The position numbers and the translations under genes are program-made. Shown piece after piece: positions 55,590-64,000 of a stretch of DNA of 64,000 nucleotides (within the stretch, counting starts at the first letter, position 1; every line of letters begins with the position of its first letter). The DNA lies in the NCBI RefSeq assembly GCF_006346315.1, contig NZ_VDMR01000010.1, forward strand, positions 92,095 through 156,094. The letters run 5' to 3'. The DNA is from Nocardioides litoris. Lineage in GTDB: Bacteria; Actinomycetota; Actinomycetes; Propionibacteriales; Nocardioidaceae. Below the pieces are notes generated by a model, which saw nothing but the letters and a program-made list of their open reading frames with translations, did not search any database and was not told the origin of the DNA.

Positions 55590-57245
55590 ATGGGCAAGTG
55601 GAAGGTCGGGCTGCCGGTGGCGGCCGTCGGTGCGCTCGGTGCGGTGGCGGCGCGTGACGTGACGCAGAAGAAGCACGCGATCCTGCGCAACTACCCGGTG
55701 CTGGGGCGGGCCCGCTTCCTGCTGGAGAAGATCGGCCCCGAGCTGCGCCAGTACATCGTCGCCGCCAACGACGAGGAGCGGCCCTTCAGCCGTGACCAGC
55801 GCCGCTGGATCTACTCCTCGGCCAAGCTGGAGAACAACTACTTCGGGTTCGGCACCGACAACGACCTCGAGCACTCCTCGGGCAACGTCATCGTGCGCCA
55901 CCGCACCTTCACCGACACCCCGCCGCCCCAGAGCGCGGTGGGCCAGGGCGGCGCCGCCGGCGGGAGCGGGCACGCCCAGGGGGCGACGCTCCCGTCGGCC
56001 AAGGTGCTGGGCGGGCCGCGCGGGCGCCGGCTCGCCTTCCGGCCGGCGTCGGTCGTCAACGTCTCCGGCATGAGCTTCGGCTCGCTGTCGGGGCACGCCA
56101 TCGAGGCCATCAACCGCGGCGCGGCCGAGGCCGGCTGCCTGCACAACACCGGCGAGGGCGCGGTCTCGCGGCACCACCGGCACGGCGGCGACCTGGTCTT
56201 CCAGGTCGGCACGGCCTACTTCGGGTGCCGCGACGAGGACGGCCGGTTCAGCCTCCCCCGGCTCAAGGAGCTCGTCGACAGTGCGCCCATCAAGGCGCTG
56301 GAGGTCAAGCTCAGCCAGGGCGCCAAGCCCGGCCTCGGCGGCGTGCTCCCCGGGCCGAAGGTGACCGAGGAGATCGCCCGCACCCGCGGCGTACCCGTCG
56401 GGGTCGACTGCCTCTCGCCGTCGCGGCACGCGGAGTTCCACGACGTCGACTCGATGCTCGACTTCGTCGAGATGCTGGCCGCGGAGACCGGGCTCCCGGT
56501 CGGCATCAAGTCGGCCGTGGGCGACATGACCTTCTGGGACGAGCTCGTCGCGGCCATGGAGTCCGGCGAGCGCGGCGTCGACTACGTCGCGATCGACGGC
56601 GGCGAGGGCGGCACGGGCGCCGCGCCGCTCGTCTTCGCCGACAACGTGGCGCTGCCGTTCAGGCTCGGCTTCGCCCGCGTCTACCGCACCTTCGCCGAGC
56701 GCGGGCTGCACGAGCGGGTCACCTTCGTCGGCGCCGGCAAGCTCGGGCTGCCCGAGAACGCCATCGTCGCCTTCGCCCTCGGGGCCGACATGGTGAGCGT
56801 GGCCCGTGAGGCCATGCTCGCCGCCGGGTGCATCCAGGCCCAGAAGTGCCACACCGGTGAGTGCCCCACCGGCGTCGCCACCCAGGTCCCGTGGCTCGAG
56901 CGCGGCCTCGACCCGGTGCTCAAGGGCGAGCGGGTCGCCAACTACATCACGACCCTGCGCCGCGACCTGCTCAAGGTCGCCGAGACCTGCGGCGTCGCCC
57001 ACCCCGGCCTGCTCGGCCCCCGCGACGTCGAGATCCTCGACACCCTCGTCGAGGGTCGCCTGCTGGAGGACCTGTACGGCTACCAGCCCGGCTGGGGCCG
57101 CCCCTCGGCCGCCGACTGCGACGAGATCACCCGCATCATGACCGCCGTCGACGACCCCGCCCCGCGCACGGAGGGCCCGCCCGCCACCGGCCACGACGGT
57201 CCCGCGACCTCCTCCGCGGACGGCGAGGTCGACGATCGCGCCTGA
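55590..57245 (+). CDS. FMN-binding glutamate-synthase family protein
   Basis: 551 residues; GGGAGG upstream of the ATG. N-terminal hydrophobic helix (~6-22), then the GltB FMN-binding alpha/beta-barrel: ASVVNVSGMSFGSLSGHAIEAINRGAAEAGCLHNTGEGAVSRHH, KLSQGAKPGLGGVLPGPKVTEEIA, PVGIKSAVGD, YVAIDGGEGGTGAAPLVFADNVALPFR and CIQAQKCHTGECPTGVATQ (cysteines for a 3Fe-4S-like site). It lacks the glutaminase domain of true glutamate synthase, so it is a stand-alone FMN oxidoreductase of unknown substrate, possibly membrane-tethered. Confidence 0.87.
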   Translation: MGKWKVGLPVAAVGALGAVAARDVTQKKHAILRNYPVLGRARFLLEKIGPELRQYIVAANDEERPFSRDQRRWIYSSAKLENNYFGFGTDNDLEHSSGNVIVRHRTFTDTPPPQSAVGQGGAAGGSGHAQGATLPSAKVLGGPRGRRLAFRPASVVNVSGMSFGSLSGHAIEAINRGAAEAGCLHNTGEGAVSRHHRHGGDLVFQVGTAYFGCRDEDGRFSLPRLKELVDSAPIKALEVKLSQGAKPGLGGVLPGPKVTEEIARTRGVPVGVDCLSPSRHAEFHDVDSMLDFVEMLAAETGLPVGIKSAVGDMTFWDELVAAMESGERGVDYVAIDGGEGGTGAAPLVFADNVALPFRLGFARVYRTFAERGLHERVTFVGAGKLGLPENAIVAFALGADMVSVAREAMLAAGCIQAQKCHTGECPTGVATQVPWLERGLDPVLKGERVANYITTLRRDLLKVAETCGVAHPGLLGPRDVEILDTLVEGRLLEDLYGYQPGWGRPSAADCDEITRIMTAVDDPAPRTEGPPATGHDGPATSSADGEVDDRA

Positions 57246-57265
57246 GGTCGCCCGGTCGTCCCGGG

Positions 57266-58144
57266 TCAGCGGCAGCCGAAGGGCTCCTCGCCCGCATCGA
57301 AGCGCAGTCCGGGGTCGGGGGCCCTGACCTCCTCGTCGTCCGACCGGGGCACCGGGAAGCGGAGCGTGTAGGTCACGGCCTCGAGGAGTTCGCGGACCTC
57401 GAGGCCGCCGGACGTGCCGGCCCGCCGCAGCGACTCCGACAGGTCGTCGCCGGTCACCGTGACCTGGAGGACCCGCCCCCCGCCGTACGAGATGCGGACG
57501 GGGACGTGCTGCCCGGCCGGGTCGATGCCGGAGACCCCCATCCGCTGCAGCGCCCGACCGTCGACGAGCGCCATGGCGGCGCGGAGCGGCAGCGAGCCCT
57601 CGACGACCCCCCGTCCGTCCGCCGAGGAGCCGTCGGCACGCAGGAAGTCGAGCAGCGAGACGTACGCCGGGGTCCCCGGCACCATCGCGGTGATGCCGAG
57701 CGGCACCTGGCGTGGCCCCAGCTCCAGCCAGCACCCACGCGCCGGCTCGGGCCACCCCACCATCTGGATCCAGGTCGTGGTGCCGCGCGAGACGACCCGC
57801 ATGGTCGAGTCGCCGTCCTCGGCCGGGTAGGTGAAGCGGGTCGTCGCCCGCCAACCCTCCAGCGTCGCCGAGCCCTCGGTCTCGACCAGCGTGACGTCCT
57901 CGGCGGAGGTCACGGCGACGAAGGGCGTCACCGGCTCGGTGAGCATGAGGTCGGCGGCGCGGCGCACGGCCCGGCGCGCCTCGGCCCGGCGGACCGGCGC
58001 GGCCGGCGTGAGGCTCGTGCTGTCGAGGGTCCCCGCCTGGATCGCCGAGGTAGGTGAGGGGGAGCCCGGCGTCGACCGCGGCTCGGCGCCGGACCCGCAC
58101 CCGGACGCGGCCAGCAGGGCGAGGGACGCGGCACGCAGGCGCAT
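57266..58144 (-). CDS. Lipoprotein of unknown function
   Basis: 292 residues. Short lipoprotein signal with lipobox LAASGC (Cys ~16), a Pro/Ser linker, then a beta-rich domain (FVAVTSAEDVTLVETEGSATLEGWRATTRFTYPAEDGDSTMRVVSRGTTTWIQMVG...RISYGGGRVLQVTVTGDDL) similar in style to LppX/LprG-like carriers. Monocistronic and convergent with the FMN-protein gene. Confidence 0.72.
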   Translation of the reverse strand: MRLRAASLALLAASGCGSGAEPRSTPGSPSPTSAIQAGTLDSTSLTPAAPVRRAEARRAVRRAADLMLTEPVTPFVAVTSAEDVTLVETEGSATLEGWRATTRFTYPAEDGDSTMRVVSRGTTTWIQMVGWPEPARGCWLELGPRQVPLGITAMVPGTPAYVSLLDFLRADGSSADGRGVVEGSLPLRAAMALVDGRALQRMGVSGIDPAGQHVPVRISYGGGRVLQVTVTGDDLSESLRRAGTSGGLEVRELLEAVTYTLRFPVPRSDDEEVRAPDPGLRFDAGEEPFGCR

Positions 58145-58287
58145 GCCGCACCGTAGGAACGCGCCATGCGGGCGCGGCCCACCCCGAGGTAGCGCAGCGC
58201 GACGGTCTGGACCGGTGGCGGCGTCCTCAGGTCGGGTGGACGTGCCGGTGGCCCCGCCGGTGGTGGGCGGGGTGTGGGGCTCGGTGG

Positions 58288-59580
58288 TCAGGGTTCGGCG
58301 GAGCGGTCGACGGTGTGCGTCGCGCCGGCGGGGCTGTGCCACTCGAACACGCCGGGTCTGCCCTGCTGGTAGTCCCAGTCGGAGAACGTCTTGGCGCGGT
58401 GGTGGGACCGACACAGTCGCGCGGAGTTGGTCGAGCGGGTCTCGCCGCCGGCGTCGTACGGGATGGTGTGGTCGCGGTCGGTGCGGCGGCGGTTGCAGTA
58501 CGGGAACACGCAGCGCTGGTCGCGGAGGTCGACCTGCTCGGCCAGCCGTGGTGAGGGCGTGTAGCCGCTGCTGGTCAGGTCGGCGGCAAGGTCGATGACC
58601 GGCTTGACGTGGGCGTCGTCGTGCAGCCAGGCGGCGACCTGCTCGGCCAGCGCAAGGGCGGCGGTGGGGTCGCCGCCGGGTAGGTCGACGACCGGCGTGA
58701 TGGTCACGCGGGTGCCGGGCTGGCGGCACCAGGCGGCGAGCTGCTCGCGGGTGATGGTGGAGCCGACGGTCTCGACGAGGTCGGAGTCCGAGCGCAGGTG
58801 CGCGTACACGGTCACCCCACGCCCCGTGGTGCTGCCGACCTCGAGGTCGAGCGCGAGCTGGGCGCGGGCGATCTCCCCGACCGCGAGGGCGCGGCGGGCG
58901 TCCCACGACTCGGTCGACCCGAGCTCGCCGAGCTGGGCCGCCACGCCGGCGACGGCGGTGTCGAGGTCGACCGCGTCGGCCAGGTCGAGGGTCCCGGTGA
59001 CCTCGACGGTGCCGTCGAGGGAGCGGACGTGGTCGAGGTGGACGTCGAACCGACGGTGCTCCAGCGCCGCCAGACGCCGGCGTTCCACCTCCTCGGGGCA
59101 GTGGGTGGCGAGGGCGGAGGCGACGGTGCGGTCGACCTGGGCGAAGGTGCACGAGTGCGCGGTCGGGGCGAGCGCCCGGTCAACCTCGGTTGCACCCGCG
59201 GGCGGGAGCTGTTGGGTCTGCTCGGCGATGCGGAACGCCTTCCACACCGGCACCTCCAGCCCGACGACCCGGGCCCAGAGGCGGGGGAGGCGGTGGCGCA
59301 GCTCGAGGGCGTTGCCGACGTAGGTCGCACAGGAGTCGGGGGAGCGTCCGAGGACGCAGGCGAGGTCGTGGGTGTCGAACTCGCTGACCCACGGGCAGCC
59401 CGGCCCGCCGAGCTGCAGGCCCGGGGTCATGGTGTGGAGCGACGCCTCCGCCTCCGACACCTCGTGGGCTGCGCACCAGTCGAGCACCGCGAGCAGCTCG
59501 CTCACCTCCACACGCCGCTTCTCGCGGTGCGCGTCGGCCACGGCGGCGAGGGCCGGGTCGAGGAGTCGGCTGGTGGTCAT
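58288..59580 (-). CDS. DUF222 / HNH endonuclease protein (13E12 repeat family)
   Basis: 430 residues. The DUF222 helical domain fills ~1-300 (VLGRSPDSCATYVGNALELRHRLPRLWARVVGLEVPVWKAFRIAEQT). The C-terminal HNH nuclease is LRDQRCVFPYCNRRRTDRDHTIPYDAGGETRSTNSARLCRSHHRAKTF, with paired Cys and the His-Asn-His core intact. Such genes are multicopy in actinobacterial genomes and behave like mobile elements (REP13E12 in M. tuberculosis). A 67-bp tandem repeat lies upstream of its start, which supports mobility. Confidence 0.9.
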   Translation of the reverse strand: MTTSRLLDPALAAVADAHREKRRVEVSELLAVLDWCAAHEVSEAEASLHTMTPGLQLGGPGCPWVSEFDTHDLACVLGRSPDSCATYVGNALELRHRLPRLWARVVGLEVPVWKAFRIAEQTQQLPPAGATEVDRALAPTAHSCTFAQVDRTVASALATHCPEEVERRRLAALEHRRFDVHLDHVRSLDGTVEVTGTLDLADAVDLDTAVAGVAAQLGELGSTESWDARRALAVGEIARAQLALDLEVGSTTGRGVTVYAHLRSDSDLVETVGSTITREQLAAWCRQPGTRVTITPVVDLPGGDPTAALALAEQVAAWLHDDAHVKPVIDLAADLTSSGYTPSPRLAEQVDLRDQRCVFPYCNRRRTDRDHTIPYDAGGETRSTNSARLCRSHHRAKTFSDWDYQQGRPGVFEWHSPAGATHTVDRSAEP

Positions 59581-59663
59581 GGTGAACACGGTAGACGTGA
59601 CCGCCGACAGTTCTCGACGATGTGTTCGATGTGTTCGATGTGGTCGATGGCCCTGGGGAATGG

Positions 59664-59930
59664 TCTCGAGACGGGCGCCAGGGCGCCCTCCTCGACCATC
59701 GTGGGGTGGGGTCGGCTTGCCGGCTGCGGGTCTGGAGACGGGCGCCAGGGCGCCCTCCTCGACCATCGTGGGGTGGGGTCGGCTTGCCGGCTGCGGGTCT
59801 GGAGACGGGCGCCAGGGCGCCCTCCTCGACCATCGTGGGGTGGGGTCGGCATATCGGCTGCGGGTCTGGAGACGGGCGCAGGGCGCCCTCCTCGACCACC
59901 GTCGGGTGCGGTCCGTGTCCCGCTGCGGGG
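59664..59930. repeat. 67-bp tandem repeat, about four copies
   Basis: Units begin at 59664, 59731, 59798 and 59865, exactly 67 bp apart. Units 1-2 are nearly identical, unit 3 has three changes near its end and unit 4 has a 1-bp deletion and many changes. Each contains GGGCGC-CAGG-GCGCCC and CCTCCTCGACCA, and the first starts TCTCGAGACGGGCGCC. It lies between the divergent HNH and pst genes. Confidence 0.92.
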
Positions 59931-60098
59931 GATCCCCGAGCGCCGGCCGACGGGCCCGGGGAGCTCGGCCTGGTCACGACGGTGGGCGGCACGTGGTCAC
60001 GTCGACGGGCCGCCTGGCCCGCGCTGACCAGGGGCCTGGTCATTCCGGGCCAGGCTCGTCCCCAGGGTGCGCGCCGGTTGGTCCAGGACCGGCGTGAC

Positions 60099-60142
60099 GT
60101 TCGTCGGTCGTTCACCGTCGCCCACCCGGTCGTTCCGTCGTC
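60099..60142 (+). promoter_or_regulatory. PHO box (PhoP site) of the pst operon
   Basis: Four consecutive 11-nt units: GTTCGTCGGTC, GTTCACCGTCG, CCCACCCGGTC, GTTCCGTCGTC. Actinobacterial PhoP boxes are 11-nt direct repeats whose first 7 nt resemble GTTCACC. The second unit is a perfect match. It lies 79 nt before the pstC start. Confidence 0.75.
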
Positions 60143-60220
60143 CCGCTGAGACTCGTGCCGCTCCCCTGGGGAGGGGCGCAGCACGGCACCGACACTCGTG
60201 ACCAGCAGGGACAGCACCAG

Positions 60221-61237
60221 GTGACCACCACTCTTCCCGACCTCGAGCGCTCCGCCGGGGTCGAGGTCAAGGCGCGCGCGCTCAGCCGTCGTACGACGGG
60301 CGCGGACGCCGTCTTCGCGCACTCAGCGCGGCTCGTCGGGGCCTCGGTCCTCGTCATCACCGGCGGGGTCGGGCTCTTCCTCGGGCTGCAGGCGCTGCCG
60401 ACGTTCCAGCGCTACGGACTGGACTTCCTCACCGAGCAGCAGTGGTCGCCCGACACCGACGTCATCGGCATCGCCGCGGTGCTGGTCGGCACGCTGCAGG
60501 TGGCGTTCGTGGCCATGGTGATCGCGTTCCCGCTGGCCCTGACCACGGCGCTGTTCATCAGCGAGTACGCCCCCGCACGGATCCGGCCCACCCTGGTCTC
60601 CCTCGTCGACCTGATGGCGGCGGTGCCGTCGGTGATCTACGGGCTCTTCGTGGCGCTGCTGCTCATGCCGTACGCCGCGGACCTGTCGATCTGGTTCGAC
60701 CGCAACCTCGGCTGGATCCCGCTCTTCGCCGTGCCGGGCGGCAACGCCGACGCGCCCCTGCCGGCGCTGAGCCAGTACGGCTTCAGCTCCTTCGTGGCCG
60801 GCATCGCGGTCTCGATGATGGTGATGCCGATGGCCTGCGCGGTGATGCGGCAGGTCTTCTCCCAGACGCCGCCGGGGGAGAAGGAGGCCGCGCTCGCGCT
60901 GGGCGCGTCGACGTGGGGCATGGTCCGCACCGTCGTGCTGCCCTTCGGCCGCGGCGGGATCATCGGCGGCACGATGCTCGCGCTCGGCCGCGCGCTCGGC
61001 GAGACCATCGCGGTCGCGCTCATCCTCTCGCCCGCCTTCGACATCAAGTGGTCGGTCACCGAGAAGGGCGGCAACACGATCAGCTCGCTGATCGCCAACC
61101 GCTTCGGCGAGGCCTCGGACTCCCAGCTCAAGGCCCTCCTCGCGGCCGGGTTCGTGCTGTTCCTCATCACGCTGCTGATCAACACGCTCGCCGCGATCGT
61201 GGTCAACCGCAGCCGCTCCGGGGCGGACACCGACTGA
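60221..61237 (+). CDS. pstC: Phosphate ABC transporter permease PstC
   Basis: 338 residues, six TM helices. Signature segments: FISEYAPARIRPTLVSLVDLMAAVPSVIYGLF and the EAA loop EKEAALALGASTWGMVRTVVLPFGRGGIIGGTMLALGRALGETIAVALI. With PstA it forms the phosphate channel. GTG 60221 follows AGCAGGGA; a longer in-frame GTG at 60155 adds unconserved residues. The stop overlaps pstA (TGATG). Gene order here is pstC-pstA-pstS rather than pstS first. Confidence 0.93.
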   Translation: MTTTLPDLERSAGVEVKARALSRRTTGADAVFAHSARLVGASVLVITGGVGLFLGLQALPTFQRYGLDFLTEQQWSPDTDVIGIAAVLVGTLQVAFVAMVIAFPLALTTALFISEYAPARIRPTLVSLVDLMAAVPSVIYGLFVALLLMPYAADLSIWFDRNLGWIPLFAVPGGNADAPLPALSQYGFSSFVAGIAVSMMVMPMACAVMRQVFSQTPPGEKEAALALGASTWGMVRTVVLPFGRGGIIGGTMLALGRALGETIAVALILSPAFDIKWSVTEKGGNTISSLIANRFGEASDSQLKALLAAGFVLFLITLLINTLAAIVVNRSRSGADTD

Positions 61238-62514
61238 TGACCGCCCTCGACCGACGCCCCGACGCCGCCCCGGCCGCCACCCGCCCTCGCGGCACCACCA
61301 CCCTCCCGTCGTACGACGACGACGCGCCGCCCCGCGCCCCCCGGGCGTCCCTGGGCCGACCGACGCCCGACGAGCTGTTCGTCCGCGTCGGGTCCTGGGT
61401 GGCCGCGCTCGGCCTGGCCTGGGTCGTGACGCAGCGGCTGCTGCCGCTCGCCGGCCTGCCGTGGTTCGTGCTCAGCTGGTTCGTGCTGGGCCTGCTCGTG
61501 ACCGCGGTCGCGACGGCCGCCACCGGCACCTGGGTCGACGTCAAGGACCGGGTGGCCGCCGCGGTGGTGACCGGCGGCGCGGTGGTCGTGGGGGCGGCGC
61601 TCGTCGCGGTCGTCGCGTACGTGGCCTACAAGGGCTACAAGCCTGTCCTCAACACCAACTTCTTCCTCGACGACATGGCCGGCGTCGGCCCGAAGGACCC
61701 CTTCGACCAGGGCGGCATCCGGCACGCGATCCTCGGCTCGCTCATCGAGATCGGCATCGCCGTGGCCATCACGCTCCCGCTCGGGATCGGCACCGCGGTG
61801 TTCATGACCGAGGTCGGCGGCCGGTTCGCCCGAGTCGTGCGCACCGTGGTCGAGGCCATGACCGCGCTGCCCTCGATCGTGGCCGGCCTGTTCATCTACA
61901 CCGTCTGGATCCTGGCGCTCGGCAACGACCGCTCCGGCTTCGCGGCCTCGCTCGCGTTGTCGGTGATGATGCTGCCGATCATCGCCCGCGCCTCCGACGT
62001 CGTGCTGCGGGTCGTGCCCGGCGGCCTCCGCGAGGCCAGCCTCGCCCTCGGCGCGAGCCGGTGGCGCACCGTGTGGCACGTCGTGCTGCCCACCGCCCGC
62101 CCCGGCCTGGCCACCGCCCTCATCCTCGGCATCGCCCGCGGCATCGGCGAGACGAGCCCCGTGCTGCTGACCAGCGGCGCGGCGGAGTTCACCAAGACCA
62201 ACCCCGTCGACGGGGCGATGAACTCGCTGCCGCTGTTCATCTTCGGCGGCGTCCGCTCCGGCAACGAGGTCGCCATCCAGCGCGCGTACGGCGCCGCGTT
62301 CGCGCTCCTGCTGCTGGTGCTCGTCCTGTTCGTCATCGCCCGGCTGCTGGCCCGGCCGCCGCGCGCCGGCGGTCGGCGCCGGCCCCGCCTGCGACGCGGA
62401 CCGGTCTCGCCGGCCGCGCCCCTCGCCGGGCCCTCCGCACCCGCCCAGCCCGCTCCCGCCGCACCCGCCGCCCCCGGCGCGCCCGTCCCGCCCAGCAAGG
62501 AAGCCACCCGATGA
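61237..62514 (+). CDS. pstA: Phosphate ABC transporter permease PstA, extended
   Basis: 425 residues, longer than the usual ~300. Residues 1-~110 are extra: a disordered start then two hydrophobic helices (VGSWVAALGLAWVVTQRLL, WFVLSWFVLGLLVTAVATAA). The conserved part has ILGSLIEIGIAVAITLPLGIGTAVFMTEVGGRFARVVRTVVEAMTALPSIVAGLF and the EAA loop EASLALGASRWRTVWHVVLPTARPGLATALILGIARGIGETSPVLL. The C-terminus is Pro/Ala-rich. ATGA overlap with pstS. Confidence 0.92.
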   Translation: MTALDRRPDAAPAATRPRGTTTLPSYDDDAPPRAPRASLGRPTPDELFVRVGSWVAALGLAWVVTQRLLPLAGLPWFVLSWFVLGLLVTAVATAATGTWVDVKDRVAAAVVTGGAVVVGAALVAVVAYVAYKGYKPVLNTNFFLDDMAGVGPKDPFDQGGIRHAILGSLIEIGIAVAITLPLGIGTAVFMTEVGGRFARVVRTVVEAMTALPSIVAGLFIYTVWILALGNDRSGFAASLALSVMMLPIIARASDVVLRVVPGGLREASLALGASRWRTVWHVVLPTARPGLATALILGIARGIGETSPVLLTSGAAEFTKTNPVDGAMNSLPLFIFGGVRSGNEVAIQRAYGAAFALLLLVLVLFVIARLLARPPRAGGRRRPRLRRGPVSPAAPLAGPSAPAQPAPAAPAAPGAPVPPSKEATR

Positions 62515-64000
62515 GCACCCGCCGCACCCGCCTCGCCGCCGCCCTGGCCGCCCTCGCCGTCGCGGTCGTCGCGGCCACGGCCGCCGCGCCGGCGACCGCC
62601 GACCCCGCCGGCACGCCCGGCTCGCCCGGTACGCCCGGCACGTCGGGCCGCGCGGCGTACGCCACGATCGAGGGGACCGGCTCGACCTGGTCGGAGCTGA
62701 TCGTCAAGCAGTGGATCTCCGACGTCGACGCCAACGGCATCAAGGTCGTCTACACCGGCGGCGGCTCCTCGAAGGGCCGCAAGGACTTCTCGCAGAACAC
62801 CACCGACTTCGCGATCTCCGAGATCCCCTACCAGGGCCGCGACGAGACCGGCCAGGCCGACACCAGCAACGGCCGCCCCTACGCCTACCTGCCGCTGGTC
62901 GCCGGCGGCACCGCCTTCACCTACCAGCTCAAGGTGGGCGGGCAGATGGTCAAGAACCTGCGCTTGTCGGGCGAGACGATCGCCAAGATCTTCACCGGGC
63001 AGATCACCAACTGGAACGACGAGGCGATCACGGCCGACAACAACGGCCGCTCCTTCCCGAGCAAGTTGATCGTCCCGGTCGTGCGCTCCGACGGGTCGGG
63101 CACGACCGCGCAGTTCACCACCTGGCTCGACAAGGCCTACCCGTCGATCTGGCGGCCCTACTTCGGCAAGGCCGGGCTCACGTCGTACTTCCCGAAGAAG
63201 GGCGACGTGATGATCGCCCAGTCGGGCTCGGACCAGGTCATGAACACGGTCTCCGGGTTCGCCGGCGACGGGACGATCGGGTACGTCGAGTACTCCTACC
63301 CGCTCGACAAGGACTACCCGGTCGTCAAGGTCCTCAACAAGGGCGGCTACTACGTCGAGCCGACGCAGTACAACACCGCCGTCGCGCTGACCAGGGCCCG
63401 CATCAACACCACCAAGGCCGACCCCACGAAGTACCTGACGCAGATCCTCGACGACGTCTACACCAACCCCGACCCGCGGGCCTACCCGGTGTCGTCGTAC
63501 TCCTACATGATCGTCCCGACCGGGGCGAAGGACCCGCGGATGACGACCGCCAAGCGCCAGTCGCTCGCCGACTTCGTCTACTACTCGCTGTGCGCCGGGC
63601 AGGTGAACGCCGGACCGTTCGGCTACTCGCCACTGCCGCTCAACCTGGTCAAGGCCGGGTTCGAGCAGATCGCCACGCTGAAGCAGGCCGACCCGGCGGT
63701 CAACCTGACCAACCGCGACGTGCGCAGCTGCAACAACCCGACCTTCGACGGCAAGAACCCCGACAAGAACGTCCTGGCCGAGAAGGCCGAGATGCCGGCT
63801 GCCTGCGACAAGCAGGGCGCCGGGCCGTGCGGCACCGACACCGGCAAAAACGCCGGCAACGGCGGTGGCGCCGCTCCGGCCGCCGGCACCCCCGCGGCGG
63901 CGACCCCGACCGACGGTGCCGCCGCGCCGGCGGCCGGCGGCGCCGCCCCGGGGACCGCCGCTCCGCCAGGCGGAGCGCCCGCGGCCGCCGGGCCCCCCGG
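62511..64000 (+). CDS. pstS: Phosphate-binding protein PstS (3' end outside window)
   Basis: At least 496 residues, still open at 64000. Signal peptide 1-~30 without a lipobox Cys. PstS motifs: ATIEGTGSTWSELIVKQWI, VYTGGGSSKGRKDF, DFAISEIPY, GQITNWND, VPVVRSDGSGTTAQFTTWL (phosphate loop) and GTIGYVEYSYPL. From ~443 the chain is a Gly/Ala/Pro/Thr-rich linker, suggesting a C-terminal membrane or wall anchor beyond the window rather than a lipoprotein. It captures phosphate for PstCA; pstB is not in the window. Confidence 0.9.
   Translation, partial: MSTRRTRLAAALAALAVAVVAATAAAPATADPAGTPGSPGTPGTSGRAAYATIEGTGSTWSELIVKQWISDVDANGIKVVYTGGGSSKGRKDFSQNTTDFAISEIPYQGRDETGQADTSNGRPYAYLPLVAGGTAFTYQLKVGGQMVKNLRLSGETIAKIFTGQITNWNDEAITADNNGRSFPSKLIVPVVRSDGSGTTAQFTTWLDKAYPSIWRPYFGKAGLTSYFPKKGDVMIAQSGSDQVMNTVSGFAGDGTIGYVEYSYPLDKDYPVVKVLNKGGYYVEPTQYNTAVALTRARINTTKADPTKYLTQILDDVYTNPDPRAYPVSSYSYMIVPTGAKDPRMTTAKRQSLADFVYYSLCAGQVNAGPFGYSPLPLNLVKAGFEQIATLKQADPAVNLTNRDVRSCNNPTFDGKNPDKNVLAEKAEMPAACDKQGAGPCGTDTGKNAGNGGGAAPAAGTPAAATPTDGAAAPAAGGAAPGTAAPPGGAPAAAGPP

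Noticed and set aside
55590..57245. Glutamate synthase large subunit gltB
   Set aside because: Only the FMN-barrel part is present; glutaminase and GXGXG domains and a small-subunit gene are missing.
59664..59930. CRISPR array
   Set aside because: The 67-bp units are contiguous with no unique spacers, and there are no cas genes.
2164..60022. Many long open frames antisense or out of frame to assigned genes
   Set aside because: High GC removes stop codons; these frames give Arg/Pro/Ala/Gly-rich translations with no domain and overlap well-supported genes.

Overview
The window is chromosomal DNA of a very GC-rich actinobacterium. GC-ending codons, many GTG starts, 4-bp ATGA/GTGA gene overlaps, an IdeR-type regulator, a mycobacterial-like gene order (mscL - zinc ribbon - 5-FCL - UDP-glucose pyrophosphorylase - moeA-like - acetyltransferase - membrane protein) and DUF2277, DUF6458 and DUF222-HNH genes all fit a Nocardioides-like member of the Propionibacteriales; the genus is an inference. 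No rRNA, CRISPR array, prophage or insertion sequence was seen.

Layout. 1-7.6 kb: end of a cupin gene, a compact tad (Flp pilus) operon, a decayed reading frame, then a YbaB-like gene and a gene of unknown function. 7.6-12.8 kb: an autoregulated TetR with a heterodimeric ABC exporter, and a crotonase. 12.8-13.1 kb: an apparently undescribed structured transcript with a 12-codon ORF behind an extended Shine-Dalgarno sequence. 13.1-19.7 kb: MFS pump plus MarR, GH13 glucosidase, hotdog-like protein, photolyase, IdeR. 19.8-24.9 kb: sirtuin plus DUF2277, an ECF sigma factor coupled to a membrane-anchored beta-propeller, an enoyl-reductase-like protein. 24.9-29.2 kb: a two-domain phosphodiesterase and a SipW / TasA-like / RTX-repeat cluster. 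29.5-34.2 kb: MFS pump and TetR, a second TetR, a secreted polyester-hydrolase (cutinase/PETase fold) and tRNA-Arg(CCT).

34.3-47.9 kb is the mycobacteria-like core: LCP ligase, MscL, a SAF protein, a Ruc/FmdB-type zinc ribbon, a penicillin acylase with a perfect CIRCE operator at its promoter, 5-FCL and UDP-glucose pyrophosphorylase sharing one palindromic -10, moeA/glp, moaC, mog, acetyltransferase and a GLPR-like membrane protein. 47.9-58.1 kb: a possible KstR-controlled reductase pair, YnfA, two CNNM/CorC transporters, small-molecule enzymes and an FMN glutamate-synthase-like protein. 58.3-64 kb: a DUF222-HNH gene next to a 67-bp tandem repeat, then a pst phosphate-uptake operon behind an 11-nt-periodic PHO box; pstS runs off the end.

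A recurrent architecture stands out: a TANNNT-like -10 hexamer placed 6-7 nt before the start codon, implying many leaderless mRNAs. This was used to choose several starts (ideR, moaC).
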